Part shown: one piece after another, positions 1-6,038 of the stretch | Layout: each line of letters begins with the position of its first letter | Numbering within the stretch: position 1 is the stretch's first letter | NCBI GenBank assembly: GCA_946539625.1 | Contig: CAMNHT010000031.1 | Span: 1-9,901 of the forward strand | DNA length: 9,901 nt | Source of the DNA: an uncultured Clostridia bacterium | Lineage (GTDB): Bacteria; Bacillota_A; Clostridia; Christensenellales; CAG-138 | Direction: 5' to 3' | Made by a program: the position numbers and the translations under genes | The notes under the pieces: model-generated | Databases searched by the model: none | What the model was told of the DNA's origin: nothing | Seen by the model: only the letters and a program-made list of their open reading frames with translations

Positions 1-38
1 TCATCGTGCATAATCTCTTTGGGGACACCGATAATCAT
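1..38 (-). CDS. Alanine dehydrogenase / NAD(P) transhydrogenase alpha family protein, N-terminus only (partial)
   Basis: Only the first 12 complete codons lie in the window; the gene runs off the left edge. They read MIIGVPKEIMHD, which matches the conserved start of the alanine dehydrogenase / transhydrogenase-alpha family (MIIGVPKE followed by a charged stretch). Family members either oxidatively deaminate L-alanine to pyruvate with NAD or bind NAD in proton-translocating transhydrogenase; these few residues cannot separate the two. An AAAAGGAGA ribosome binding site lies just upstream of the ATG. The gene starts 28 bases after the Lrp/AsnC regulator stop on the same strand, so the two are probably co-transcribed. 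Lrp-type regulators next to alanine dehydrogenase are a known arrangement (AldR/AdeR type), which slightly favours alanine dehydrogenase. Confidence 0.6.
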   Translation of the reverse strand, partial: MIIGVPKEIMHD

Positions 39-66
39 GATTTGACTTCTCCTTTTGATTTGTTAT

Positions 67-519
67 TTATTTCTCCCGGATTTTCGGGGAGTAAACCTGT
101 TTTGCGGTGGACAGAACGAGCAGCGTCTTTGTGCGCCCGACGCCCGGAATGCTCTTGACCTCGTCCAGAAGACGCTCAAGGGACCGCGTCGAATCGGTGC
201 GGATCTTGATGAGATAGTCGTAATCACCCGCAACGTAGTTGCATTCGATGATCGAGCTGCGCTTCTTCGCAAAATCAATGAAGCCTTCATTGAAACGCGG
301 GTGGTCCATCAGGATACAGATGAACGCCGTGACGTCCAGACCGAATTTCTTTTCATCAAGGATCGTCGTGTACTGTTTGATGGCGCCGGCGTTTTCAAGC
401 TTTCGGATCCGCTCGATCACGGCGGACACGGAAAGATTGACTTTTTCAGAGAGATCGCTTGCGGAAACACGCGCGTTTTCGGACAGAGCATTGATGATCT
501 TAATATCGGTATTATCCAT
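67..519 (-). CDS. Lrp/AsnC family transcriptional regulator
   Basis: This 150-residue protein has the usual length and layout of an Lrp/AsnC regulator. Residues about 1-60 form the winged helix-turn-helix (MDNTDIKIINALSENARVSA, then an SVSAVIERIRKLENAGAI recognition region). Residues about 63-140 form the RAM ligand-binding domain, including the AGDYDYLIKI segment at 97-106 that corresponds to the family's conserved G-D/E-x-D-Y strand. Such proteins act as dimers or octamers that sense amino acids and control amino-acid metabolism genes. The start is set by an AAGGAGG site just upstream of the ATG. It lies 28 bases before an alanine dehydrogenase-like gene, its likely target. A good promoter at 549-577 and an AT-rich stretch with several dyads at 581-636 lie upstream, consistent with autoregulation (inference). 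The effector amino acid cannot be read from sequence. Confidence 0.95.
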   Translation of the reverse strand: MDNTDIKIINALSENARVSASDLSEKVNLSVSAVIERIRKLENAGAIKQYTTILDEKKFGLDVTAFICILMDHPRFNEGFIDFAKKRSSIIECNYVAGDYDYLIKIRTDSTRSLERLLDEVKSIPGVGRTKTLLVLSTAKQVYSPKIREK

Positions 520-548
520 ATAAAAGACCTCCTTGTTCTGCTGCCTCT

Positions 549-577
549 ATGATAGAACGCAAACCGGAAAAAGTAAA
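549..577 (-). promoter_or_regulatory. Sigma-A-type promoter for the Lrp/AsnC gene
   Basis: On the minus strand a -35 box TTTACT (572-577, 4 of 6 consensus) and a -10 box TATCAT (549-554, 5 of 6) are separated by exactly 17 bases. The -10 box ends about 30 bases upstream of the start codon, so the leader is short. There is no other promoter candidate this good between the esterase stop and the Lrp start. Confidence 0.65.
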
Positions 578-580
578 CAG

Positions 581-636
581 TATTTTCAAAAATATACAAA
601 TATTTACGGCGTATATATAGAATACCAAAATATTTT
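581..636. promoter_or_regulatory. AT-rich tandem dyads upstream of the Lrp promoter, possible Lrp-type binding sites
   Basis: This stretch is strikingly AT-rich compared with its GC-rich surroundings and sits directly upstream of the -35 box. It contains four short dyads: TATTTT/AAAATA (581-594, 2-base spacer), AAATATTT (598-605), TATATATA (612-619) and AAAATATTTT (627-636). Their centres are 14, 14 and 16 bases apart. Lrp-family proteins bind degenerate AT-centred palindromes, often in tandem on one face of the helix, so this may be where the adjacent regulator binds its own promoter. That role is inference; AT-rich promoter DNA can produce such dyads by chance. Confidence 0.4.
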
Positions 637-637
637 C

Positions 638-667
638 GGAAAAGGAAAGCCCGGCGGTACGCGGGGC
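638..667 (-). terminator. Probable intrinsic terminator after the esterase gene
   Basis: About 40 bases past the esterase stop, the minus strand can fold a hairpin at 667-649: four GC pairs, one C-C mismatch, three more GC pairs and a 3-base loop. It is followed by the pyrimidine run TTTCCTTTTCC. The position is right for ending the cluster before the Lrp promoter. The tail is interrupted by cytosines, so termination may be incomplete. Confidence 0.45.
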
Positions 668-705
668 AGACTTCGGGATGCGGCGGCGTTTTGTGATGAT
701 GTTTT

Positions 706-1821
706 TTATTCGACACCGCGGAAGAACAGCGGCAGCGCGTTAAAGAGGTATTCCTGCACGGCGCGGTAATTATGAATGCCGTCGCGCTTCTGATAAAACA
801 CGTAATGCTCCGCGGAGAAGACGCCGCGCGAGAGCATTTCATTCGCCATGCCGACGGACATGTCCTTGTATGAATCGTCCGTGCCTACGGCGTGATAGAT
901 GAACCAGCCGCGCGTGTCGAGATCGCTGTCCCGCACGAGCTGTTCGATGAAGTCGACGTTTTGCGAAAACCGATCGTCTTCAAAGGTGCCGTAGTACCAA
1001 CAACCGCCGCTCATAGGCAGAAACCAGCGGATATAATCGGAATCATAACAGAACTCCAGCCAGGTTGTGACCCCGCCGAAGGAGAATCCGCCGAATGCCC
1101 TGTGATTGCGGCTGGCTTTCAGATCCTCATCCGATGCGGACGCGGCGTACGTGCGGAATTGACCTTCGACCGCCGGCATCAGATCGTTTCGAAACTCGTT
1201 GTAAAACGGTCGGAATTCGTCGATCGTTCCGTCGAAATCACGGCTGCTGTTCGGATTGTAAAACGATGCGGAAACGATGATCATCGGAACGGTGTCGCCG
1301 TTTTCGATCATTCGGTCAAACATATCTTTGATGTATCGGAATTCAAAATACTCGCCTGCATGCCCGCCCCAGCCGTGCATCAGATAGAGAATGTCGTATC
1401 GGGCTTCATTGTTATCATTGTACCCGTAAGGCAGATACACATAGGCGGTCTTCCGGATCGGTGCGCTGTCGCGCGGGTAATCCTTTGTGTCGTAGGTCAG
1501 CGAAACGACCGTGCCGGGATGGGAGGACGTCAAAGCATAGGAAGCGGGAACAGGTTCCGTAAAGCCGGTCTGCGGGATGTGATTGATTGATTCCTGCGGC
1601 GCATCCGTCGGAGCGGCATCGGTCGGCTCGACTTCCGGAACGGGCGTTTCGGCTTCTGTCGGCTCGACTTCCGGAACAGCCGTCAAAACGGGCGTCGGAA
1701 CAGCTTCGGCGTCCGGGGCGGTCGGAGAGGGGCTCTCCGCCGTTTCCTGCGGCGCAGCTTCCTTACGGCATGCCGTAAACAAGAGCAGCAGCGCAATCAG
1801 AAATACGAAGGCTTTTTTCAT
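706..1821 (-). CDS. Secreted lipoprotein esterase, alpha/beta-hydrolase (esterase D / CE1-like)
   Basis: The 371-residue protein starts with a lipoprotein signal peptide: positively charged MKK, a Leu-rich core, and the lipobox-like FTAC with Cys18 as the lipidated residue. Residues about 20-80 are a Pro/Glu/Thr/Ala linker with two copies of VPEVEPT. The catalytic domain spans about 100-371 and resembles the putative esterase family (PF00756) that includes bacterial feruloyl and acetyl-xylan esterases. Visible motifs are LYLMHGWGG (oxyanion region, 145-153), GFSFG with nucleophile Ser247, a GTDD turn with candidate acid Asp315/Asp316, and His350 in GIHNY. It is therefore likely an active serine esterase anchored outside the membrane, perhaps acting on acylated polysaccharide; the substrate is unknown. 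AAGGAG precedes the ATG. No separate promoter was seen, so expression probably depends on read-through from the GNAT gene 66 bases upstream. Confidence 0.88.
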   Translation of the reverse strand: MKKAFVFLIALLLLFTACRKEAAPQETAESPSPTAPDAEAVPTPVLTAVPEVEPTEAETPVPEVEPTDAAPTDAPQESINHIPQTGFTEPVPASYALTSSHPGTVVSLTYDTKDYPRDSAPIRKTAYVYLPYGYNDNNEARYDILYLMHGWGGHAGEYFEFRYIKDMFDRMIENGDTVPMIIVSASFYNPNSSRDFDGTIDEFRPFYNEFRNDLMPAVEGQFRTYAASASDEDLKASRNHRAFGGFSFGGVTTWLEFCYDSDYIRWFLPMSGGCWYYGTFEDDRFSQNVDFIEQLVRDSDLDTRGWFIYHAVGTDDSYKDMSVGMANEMLSRGVFSAEHYVFYQKRDGIHNYRAVQEYLFNALPLFFRGVE

Positions 1822-1847
1822 GTTTTTCTCCTTGCCGGGGTAACGTA

Positions 1848-1877
1848 CGCCCGCTGCGATCGTTTGGGCAGCGGGCG
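1848..1877. other. Strong hairpin between the GNAT and esterase genes
   Basis: A perfect 10-bp inverted repeat, CGCCCGCTGC (1848-1857) and GCAGCGGGCG (1868-1877), encloses a 10-base loop. On the minus transcript it lies just after the GNAT stop and about 26 bases before the esterase start. Neither strand has a U-run next to it, so it is not a standard terminator. It could be an mRNA-stabilising or processing element that uncouples esterase expression from the upstream genes (inference). Confidence 0.6.
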
Positions 1878-1887
1878 GGTCGGGATA

Positions 1888-3012
1888 TCAATCCAGATTC
1901 TTGAGATACGATCTGCGGCGTTTGTGCTGGACCGCGTTGAAACGCTTCCAGAGGTTGCGGATCGAGAGGTTGTCCTCGAGGTTCAGGTTCGTTTCCGCGT
2001 ATGCAACGCGCGGATCGTTGAGCATATCGGCAAGACCTGCAGCGATGACGGCGGGAATGCCTGTGTTCACATATTCCGGCGCGACGGCGATGAGCCCGAG
2101 GTCAATGACCGTCGGACGTTTGATCGCTTTGAGAAGCCTCACGAGCGCGGCGGGAGTGAGGTGACCTCTGCTCTTTTGCACCGCCTTTGCGATCGACGGG
2201 AAGCAGAGCCCGAGGCAGACGACCTTGTCACTCTTATCGAGGATGCACACGACGTGCTCGAGGTCGATGATCAGACGGAAGTTGTCGATCATCATCTTTT
2301 TCATGCCGGGCGTGAACGGCACCGTGCCGTAAATGTCCTCGTACGCAACGTCTAAAAGGTCGAAGAAGCCGTCCTTGTAGCGGTTCAGAAAATCGTTGAC
2401 GTTCTTTGCCTCGCCGATGTGCAGGTCGTATTTTTTCAATACCTGCTCCGAGAGCTTTTTGAGCTTTTGGGCGGTTTCCGACGTGGGCGCGGTGAGCTTC
2501 GATTCGACCCAATCGACCTCCTTTGCGTACCCGCAGCCCTCGATGAGCCTGCCGTAGTAGTCGGCATTGTACTGCTCCTCGAAGGTACTGAGCTGATCGA
2601 AGCCTTCGACAAGCAGACCTTCGCGTTCGAGATCGGAAAAGCCAAGCGGTCCGCAGACGGCGTTCATGCCGCGATCACGGGCAAACTGCTCGACCGCGTC
2701 GAACAGCGCTTTTGCGACTTCAGAATCGTCGATCGCGTCGAAACGCGTGAAGCGCACGCGCTTTTCGTTGTGCTTTTCGTTCGACGCTTTCTGCAGAATC
2801 GCCGAAATGCGCCCGACGACCCTGCCGTCTCTGTACGCGAGCCAGTACCCGGTCTCACAGGTGTCGTTGTAGACATAGTTTTTCGAAAAGATCTTCTTTT
2901 CATCACCGTAGAGCGGCGGGACGAAATACGGATTGTTGCGATACATGTCGAGCGGGAATTCCAGAAACGCTTTCTGTTCCGCTTTCGTTCGGACCTCTTT
3001 GACCGTAACCAT
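1888..3012 (-). CDS. YghO-like GNAT-superfamily protein
   Basis: This 374-residue soluble protein has no signal peptide. It resembles the YghO-like proteins of the GNAT acetyltransferase superfamily. Recognisable segments are FLEFPLDMYRNNPYFVPPLY near residues 17-35, WLAYRDGRVVGRISAI (57-72, a GNAT-like strand pair), and RDRGMNAVCGPLGFSDLERE (112-131). A C-terminal half follows with IAVAPEYVNTGIPAVIAAGL (308-326), which looks like the acyl-CoA-binding motif A, then ETNLNLEDNLSIRNLWKRF and a basic end (HKRRRSYLKNL). The substrate is unknown; related proteins are mostly uncharacterised. The start is supported by GGAGGA upstream of the ATG. It begins 15 bases after the DegV stop, so it is in the same operon. 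A role in acyl transfer linked to the neighbouring fatty-acid kinase genes is possible but is only context-based inference. Confidence 0.75.
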   Translation of the reverse strand: MVTVKEVRTKAEQKAFLEFPLDMYRNNPYFVPPLYGDEKKIFSKNYVYNDTCETGYWLAYRDGRVVGRISAILQKASNEKHNEKRVRFTRFDAIDDSEVAKALFDAVEQFARDRGMNAVCGPLGFSDLEREGLLVEGFDQLSTFEEQYNADYYGRLIEGCGYAKEVDWVESKLTAPTSETAQKLKKLSEQVLKKYDLHIGEAKNVNDFLNRYKDGFFDLLDVAYEDIYGTVPFTPGMKKMMIDNFRLIIDLEHVVCILDKSDKVVCLGLCFPSIAKAVQKSRGHLTPAALVRLLKAIKRPTVIDLGLIAVAPEYVNTGIPAVIAAGLADMLNDPRVAYAETNLNLEDNLSIRNLWKRFNAVQHKRRRSYLKNLD

Positions 3013-3027
3013 GGCGTCCTCCGATCA

Positions 3028-3900
3028 TCAGATGCGGCGCTTTGCGTGGAAGCTCACGCCCGCGCCGTTCGGTCCGCAATGGGAGCCTGCGGTCGGGTTC
3101 GTGACAACGGTTTCAATGTTGAGGTCGTCGCCGAGACGCGCGCGAAGCTCGTTCTCGATCTCTTTGGCGATGTCCGGTGCGCCGGTATGCCCGATGATGA
3201 TGCGGTGCGCCTTTACGTCGTCGCCCAGCTCCTCGACGGCCCGCACAAGACGATCGATCGCTTTTGCTCTGCCGCGTTCCTTGCCGATGTTGATCATTTC
3301 ACCTGCGTCGTTCATGCAGATGATCGGCCGGATGCCTAAAAGCGTTCCCATCGTCGCAGCGATGCCCTTGACGCGGCCGCTGCGTTTGAAAAACTTGAGA
3401 TCGTCCGCAAAGAAATACTGCGCAAAGTGCAGAACCTCGCGGTCCGCCCACGCAAGGACCTCCTCGACGGTCTTGCCGGCGTTGAACATGTCGCCGATCT
3501 CGCGTACGATGTTGTAACTGACGATCGTAATGCCCTTTGTGTCGAGCGCATAGAATTTCCGCTCCGGAAACTCTTTTTTAAGCTCTTCGACCGCCTCGTT
3601 CATTGCGTTGAAGGTGACGGTCATCTTTGCAGAAAAGTGGACGTAGAAAATATCGTTGCCTTTTTCAAACTCGGGACGGAAATAGTTCTTATAGCGTTCC
3701 GCAGAAATGCCGGAGGTCGTGGGCACCACGCCGCTTCTTAAACTGTCATAGAAGGCGTCGGCGTCAAATACGTCGAAATCCTCATACGGAAAGACCGTCT
3801 TTGCGTCGATCGCGTACGGCATGGAGATCAGCTTATAGCCGTATTCCTTGGCAACTTCCGGGGTGAAGTCGGTATCGGTGTCGGTAAACAATGTCAGCAT
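3028..3900 (-). CDS. fakB: DegV family fatty-acid-binding protein (FakB-like)
   Basis: At 290 residues this matches the usual DegV family length. DegV/FakB proteins bind one fatty acid in a buried tunnel and present it to the kinase FakA, which makes acyl-phosphate for phospholipid synthesis. Matching segments are FTDTDTDFTPEV at 5-16 (normally TDSTSDL), VPTTSG at 59-64 (the TSQPS position), VHFSAKMTVTFNA at 87-99 (normally SSxLSGT), YALDTKG at 117-123, FKRSGRVKG at 171-179 (the LKKGGRI loop), and AGSHCGPNGAG at 271-281 with the conserved His274. Several positions depart from the commonest family sequence, so its fatty-acid preference may differ. It starts 4 bases after the FakA-like stop, with its AGGAG site inside the end of that gene, implying translational coupling. 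Adjacency to FakA is the main reason for the FakB name. Confidence 0.88.
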   Translation of the reverse strand: MLTLFTDTDTDFTPEVAKEYGYKLISMPYAIDAKTVFPYEDFDVFDADAFYDSLRSGVVPTTSGISAERYKNYFRPEFEKGNDIFYVHFSAKMTVTFNAMNEAVEELKKEFPERKFYALDTKGITIVSYNIVREIGDMFNAGKTVEEVLAWADREVLHFAQYFFADDLKFFKRSGRVKGIAATMGTLLGIRPIICMNDAGEMINIGKERGRAKAIDRLVRAVEELGDDVKAHRIIIGHTGAPDIAKEIENELRARLGDDLNIETVVTNPTAGSHCGPNGAGVSFHAKRRI

Positions 3901-3904
3901 GGTG

Positions 3905-5551
3905 TTATTCTCCTACTAAAATATATTGGTGAACGGGCTGTCCGCCGTCGATGCGGATGACCTCTGTTCTGGGGTACGATTTGGAAAGAGAGCGAAAGAG
4001 CGCGTCGGCTTCTTCCTTGGGTGCGTCGATGCCGACAAGCAGCAGCAGCACGCCGCAGTTTTCAACGTGCATTTCCTTGCTGAGCGCCATCGCCGTATCA
4101 ACCGCGTCGCAGTCTGTTTCATAGATCGTGTCGCCGATAAAACCGATGAAATCACCCTCGCGTACGTGCACGCCGTCCTTTTCGGCGTTGCGGCTTGCGC
4201 GGGATACGAAGCCCGTCACAACGGAATGAATGATCTCGTCAAGCTCGCTTATGATCTCGTCCGGCTCGCCTGCGCTCGTGTCCATCATGGAGATCGCGGC
4301 GTAGCCCTCGCCGACCGTGTGCGTGTTCAGCACGCGGATATCGGAAGCAGGATAGAGGTCGCGCGCCTGCTTTGCGGTCATCAGCACGTTGCCGTTGTTC
4401 GGGAACACATAGATCACGTCCGCGTTCGTACGGTCGAAGGCGTCAAGAAAATCCGCGGTGCTCGGGTTCATGCTCTGCCCGCCGTCGATCACGACATCCG
4501 TGCCGAGATCAAGGAAGGTTTTCCTGAGCCCCGCGCCTGTCGCGACGGTAACGATGCCGGCCTTCTTGCGTGACTTCGGCACGGTCACGGTGACCTCCGG
4601 CAGCTCGGTCTCGTTGTGCTGCAGCGACATATTTTCGACCTTGAGCGTCAAAAACTCACCGTAGCGCTGGCAGCGGTTTAAGATATCGCCCGGACGCATC
4701 GTGTGAACGTGGACCTTCAGAATCGAGCCCTCGCGGAACGCCACAACGGAGTTTCCGACGCTGTTGAGGTATTCGACAAACGCAGGAAGATCGAACGCTT
4801 CGGGATCGCCCTTGGCGTTTTGCAGGCGCAGCAGAAACTCGGTGCAGTAGCCGTATTCAAGTACGCTGTCTGCGCCGAACGCGTCAAGATCCGCTTTCCT
4901 GGCTTGGGTGTGCGTTTCGGCACGCTCGACCGCTTCACCGACAAGCGAGCGGCGCATGCCCTCGAAAATGTAGATGAGCCCCGCGCCGCCGGAATCGACG
5001 ACGCCGGCTTCCCGCAGAACCGGCAAAAGCTCCGGCGTGCGTAAAAGCGACGCCTGCATTTCGCCGAGCAGATCGGTAAAATATGTTTCCAGCGTGGAGC
5101 TTTCGGTAATTCGCCCGTTTGCAAAACGCACGCCGTCACTGAACACGGTCAGGATCGTGCCTTCGACCGGCACGGGGACCGCGCGGTACGCCTCCTCAAC
5201 GCCGCATTCCATGGCATGCGAGATCACGGAAAGATTCGCCTCTTTTACGTTCGCAAAGCCCTTGGTGATGCCGGAGAAGATGCGGGACAGGATCACACCG
5301 GAATTTCCGCGCGCGCCGAGAAGCATTCCGTGTGCGCTGCGGCTTGCGACAGTCGCGAGGTCCGCGTCGGCGTCATGTTCGACCGCGTCCGCACCGGAAT
5401 ACACCGTTGCGAGCATGTTGTCGCCGGTGTCGCCGTCGGGAATGGGGAAGACGTTCAGATCGTTGACCGCCTTGCGGTAGCAGCCCAAATGGTCTGCGCC
5501 GCCCGAAATCATACCGGCGTACAGCGCGCCGCTTAATGTCATTGTCTGCAT
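3905..5551 (-). CDS. fakA: Fatty acid kinase FakA-like protein (DAK2 domain, YloV family)
   Basis: The 548-residue protein has the three-part FakA layout. The N-terminal DhaL/DAK2 nucleotide-binding domain (about 1-200) carries NVFPIPDGDTGDNM at 33-46, whose aspartates hold Mg-ATP, and GARGNSGVILS at 79-89. The middle domain (about 220-315) has Cys236, His281 and His283 in GYCTEF and KVHVHT, at positions matching the metal-binding Cys and His residues of Staphylococcus aureus FakA. The C-terminal domain (about 330-548) has IDGGQSMNPS at 355-364 and FPNNGN at 383-388, both typical of the family. It would phosphorylate a fatty acid held by the DegV protein encoded immediately downstream. AGGAGGA precedes the start, 11 bases after the XRE gene stop. 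In many Bacillota FakA follows an Asp23-family gene; here a small XRE regulator takes that place. All key residues look intact. Confidence 0.93.
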   Translation of the reverse strand: MQTMTLSGALYAGMISGGADHLGCYRKAVNDLNVFPIPDGDTGDNMLATVYSGADAVEHDADADLATVASRSAHGMLLGARGNSGVILSRIFSGITKGFANVKEANLSVISHAMECGVEEAYRAVPVPVEGTILTVFSDGVRFANGRITESSTLETYFTDLLGEMQASLLRTPELLPVLREAGVVDSGGAGLIYIFEGMRRSLVGEAVERAETHTQARKADLDAFGADSVLEYGYCTEFLLRLQNAKGDPEAFDLPAFVEYLNSVGNSVVAFREGSILKVHVHTMRPGDILNRCQRYGEFLTLKVENMSLQHNETELPEVTVTVPKSRKKAGIVTVATGAGLRKTFLDLGTDVVIDGGQSMNPSTADFLDAFDRTNADVIYVFPNNGNVLMTAKQARDLYPASDIRVLNTHTVGEGYAAISMMDTSAGEPDEIISELDEIIHSVVTGFVSRASRNAEKDGVHVREGDFIGFIGDTIYETDCDAVDTAMALSKEMHVENCGVLLLLVGIDAPKEEADALFRSLSKSYPRTEVIRIDGGQPVHQYILVGE

Positions 5552-5562
5552 GGCGGTCCTCC

Positions 5563-5796
5563 TCAGCCGCGTTCCGGCATCGACGCGGAAACGTCAACGA
5601 TGTCGTCCAGCGAACAGTGCAGCACGTTGCAGATCTTGAGAAGCGTATTGAGATGGACGGGCATGCCCTTGCCGAGCTTTGCAATCACCGCCGAGCTCAG
5701 CTGCGTCAAAGACTGCAGGTCCTTCTTTTTCATTTTGCGGCTCGATAAAAGCGCCCAGAGCCTGTCATAGCAAACCCGAAAGGTTTCCGGTATCAT
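5563..5796 (-). CDS. Small XRE/Cro-C1 type helix-turn-helix regulator
   Basis: This 77-residue protein is essentially a single helix-turn-helix domain of the HTH_26 type (PF13443). Diagnostic segments are CYDRLWALLSSRKMKKKDL at 9-27, the turn SSAVIAKLGKG at 34-44, and HLNTLLKICNVLHCSLDDIV at 48-67. Proteins of this group bind DNA as dimers and usually act as local regulators; there is no separate ligand domain. It is the first gene of the minus-strand cluster, 11 bases before FakA. The start is supported by an AGGGGGT site about 7 bases upstream. Its promoter region holds an elaborate set of dyads, and a 9-base copy of one dyad arm overlaps its start codon, suggesting autoregulation. What signal it responds to is not visible; fatty-acid supply is a guess from context. 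Confidence 0.92.
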   Translation of the reverse strand: MIPETFRVCYDRLWALLSSRKMKKKDLQSLTQLSSAVIAKLGKGMPVHLNTLLKICNVLHCSLDDIVDVSASMPERG

Positions 5797-5815
5797 TCTT
5801 TACCCCCTGAAAAGC

Positions 5816-5844
5816 CGCGAAGCGCCTCTATCCGCCGCTTCGCG
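5816..5844 (-). other. Leader hairpin upstream of the XRE ribosome binding site
   Basis: A perfect 9-bp inverted repeat, CGCGAAGCG (5816-5824) and CGCTTCGCG (5836-5844), encloses an 11-base loop. It lies in the minus-strand leader between the promoter and the ribosome binding site, and ends about 6 bases from the AGGGGGT site. It is followed by GCTTTTC rather than a clean U-run, so it is a weak terminator at best. It may affect translation or transcript stability of the XRE-FakA cluster (inference). Confidence 0.6.
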
Positions 5845-5860
5845 TAAAATGATCACCGTT

Positions 5861-5889
5861 ATTCTACCATTGTCGACAATATATTGCAA
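5861..5889 (-). promoter_or_regulatory. Promoter for the XRE-fakA-fakB cluster
   Basis: On the minus strand a -35 box TTGCAA (5884-5889, 4 of 6) and a -10 box TAGAAT (5861-5866, 5 of 6) are separated by exactly 17 bases. The spacer contains a perfect 12-bp palindrome, which would place a bound repressor over the core promoter. The predicted leader is about 55-60 bases and carries the hairpin at 5816-5844. Confidence 0.7.
5869..5886. promoter_or_regulatory. Overlapping palindromes inside the XRE promoter, candidate operator
   Basis: ATTGTCGACAAT (5869-5880) is a perfect 12-bp palindrome lying wholly between the -10 and -35 boxes. It overlaps a second perfect palindrome, CAATATATTG (5877-5886), that reaches into the -35 box. 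Occupancy by a dimeric regulator would block RNA polymerase. The regulator is not identified; the XRE protein encoded just downstream is the obvious candidate. Confidence 0.5.
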
Positions 5890-5891
5890 CA

Positions 5892-5915
5892 TATTCTTTA
5901 CGATTGTAAAGAATA
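5892..5915. promoter_or_regulatory. 24-bp perfect inverted repeat, candidate operator in the divergent region
   Basis: Arms TATTCTTTAC (5892-5901) and GTAAAGAATA (5906-5915) are exact reverse complements with a 4-base GATT spacer. The site begins 2 bases upstream of the XRE -35 box and lies about 40 bases upstream of the plus-strand -35 box, so one bound protein could affect both directions. Nine bases of the arm, ATTCTTTAC, recur at 5795-5803 across the XRE start codon. This is typical of an operator for a dimeric helix-turn-helix protein, though binding is inferred. Confidence 0.6.
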
Positions 5916-5954
5916 ATACTACATATTGTGCCGCCGCGCGGGGAAATGCCTCTC

Positions 5955-5983
5955 TTGACAGCAGGACTGTGCGGCAATATAAT
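5955..5983 (+). promoter_or_regulatory. Exact-consensus sigma-A promoter for the zinc-ribbon gene
   Basis: The -35 box TTGACA (5955-5960) and the -10 box TATAAT (5978-5983) both match the housekeeping consensus at all six positions, with the optimal 17-base spacer. The start codon is about 55 bases downstream of the -10 box, with AGGAGGT at 6024-6030 in between. Such a promoter should be strong unless repressed. Confidence 0.9.
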
Positions 5984-6038
5984 ATATAGTAACAGCGAGC
6001 GCATGAAGCGCACGCAACAAAACAGGAGGTATGTAACG

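Noticed and set aside
1583..1843. Plus-strand frame with Gly/Ser/Val repeats opposite the esterase linker
   Set aside because: It is the antisense image of the VPEVEPT-type linker of the lipoprotein esterase and has no independent support.
2419..3339. A 306-codon plus-strand open frame antisense to the GNAT and DegV genes
   Set aside because: It crosses two well-supported opposite-strand genes, has no good ribosome binding site or domain, and is explained by the codon bias of those genes.
6031..6036. ATG-TAA start-stop pair between the ribosome binding site and the zinc-ribbon start
   Set aside because: It directly abuts the AGGAGGT site, too close for initiation, and is probably chance.
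5928..6038. An upstream extension of the zinc-ribbon protein starting at 5928 (or at 6003)
   Set aside because: The 5928 start lies upstream of the consensus promoter and neither site has a ribosome binding site; AGGAGGT is placed for the ATG at 6039, where the zinc ribbon begins.
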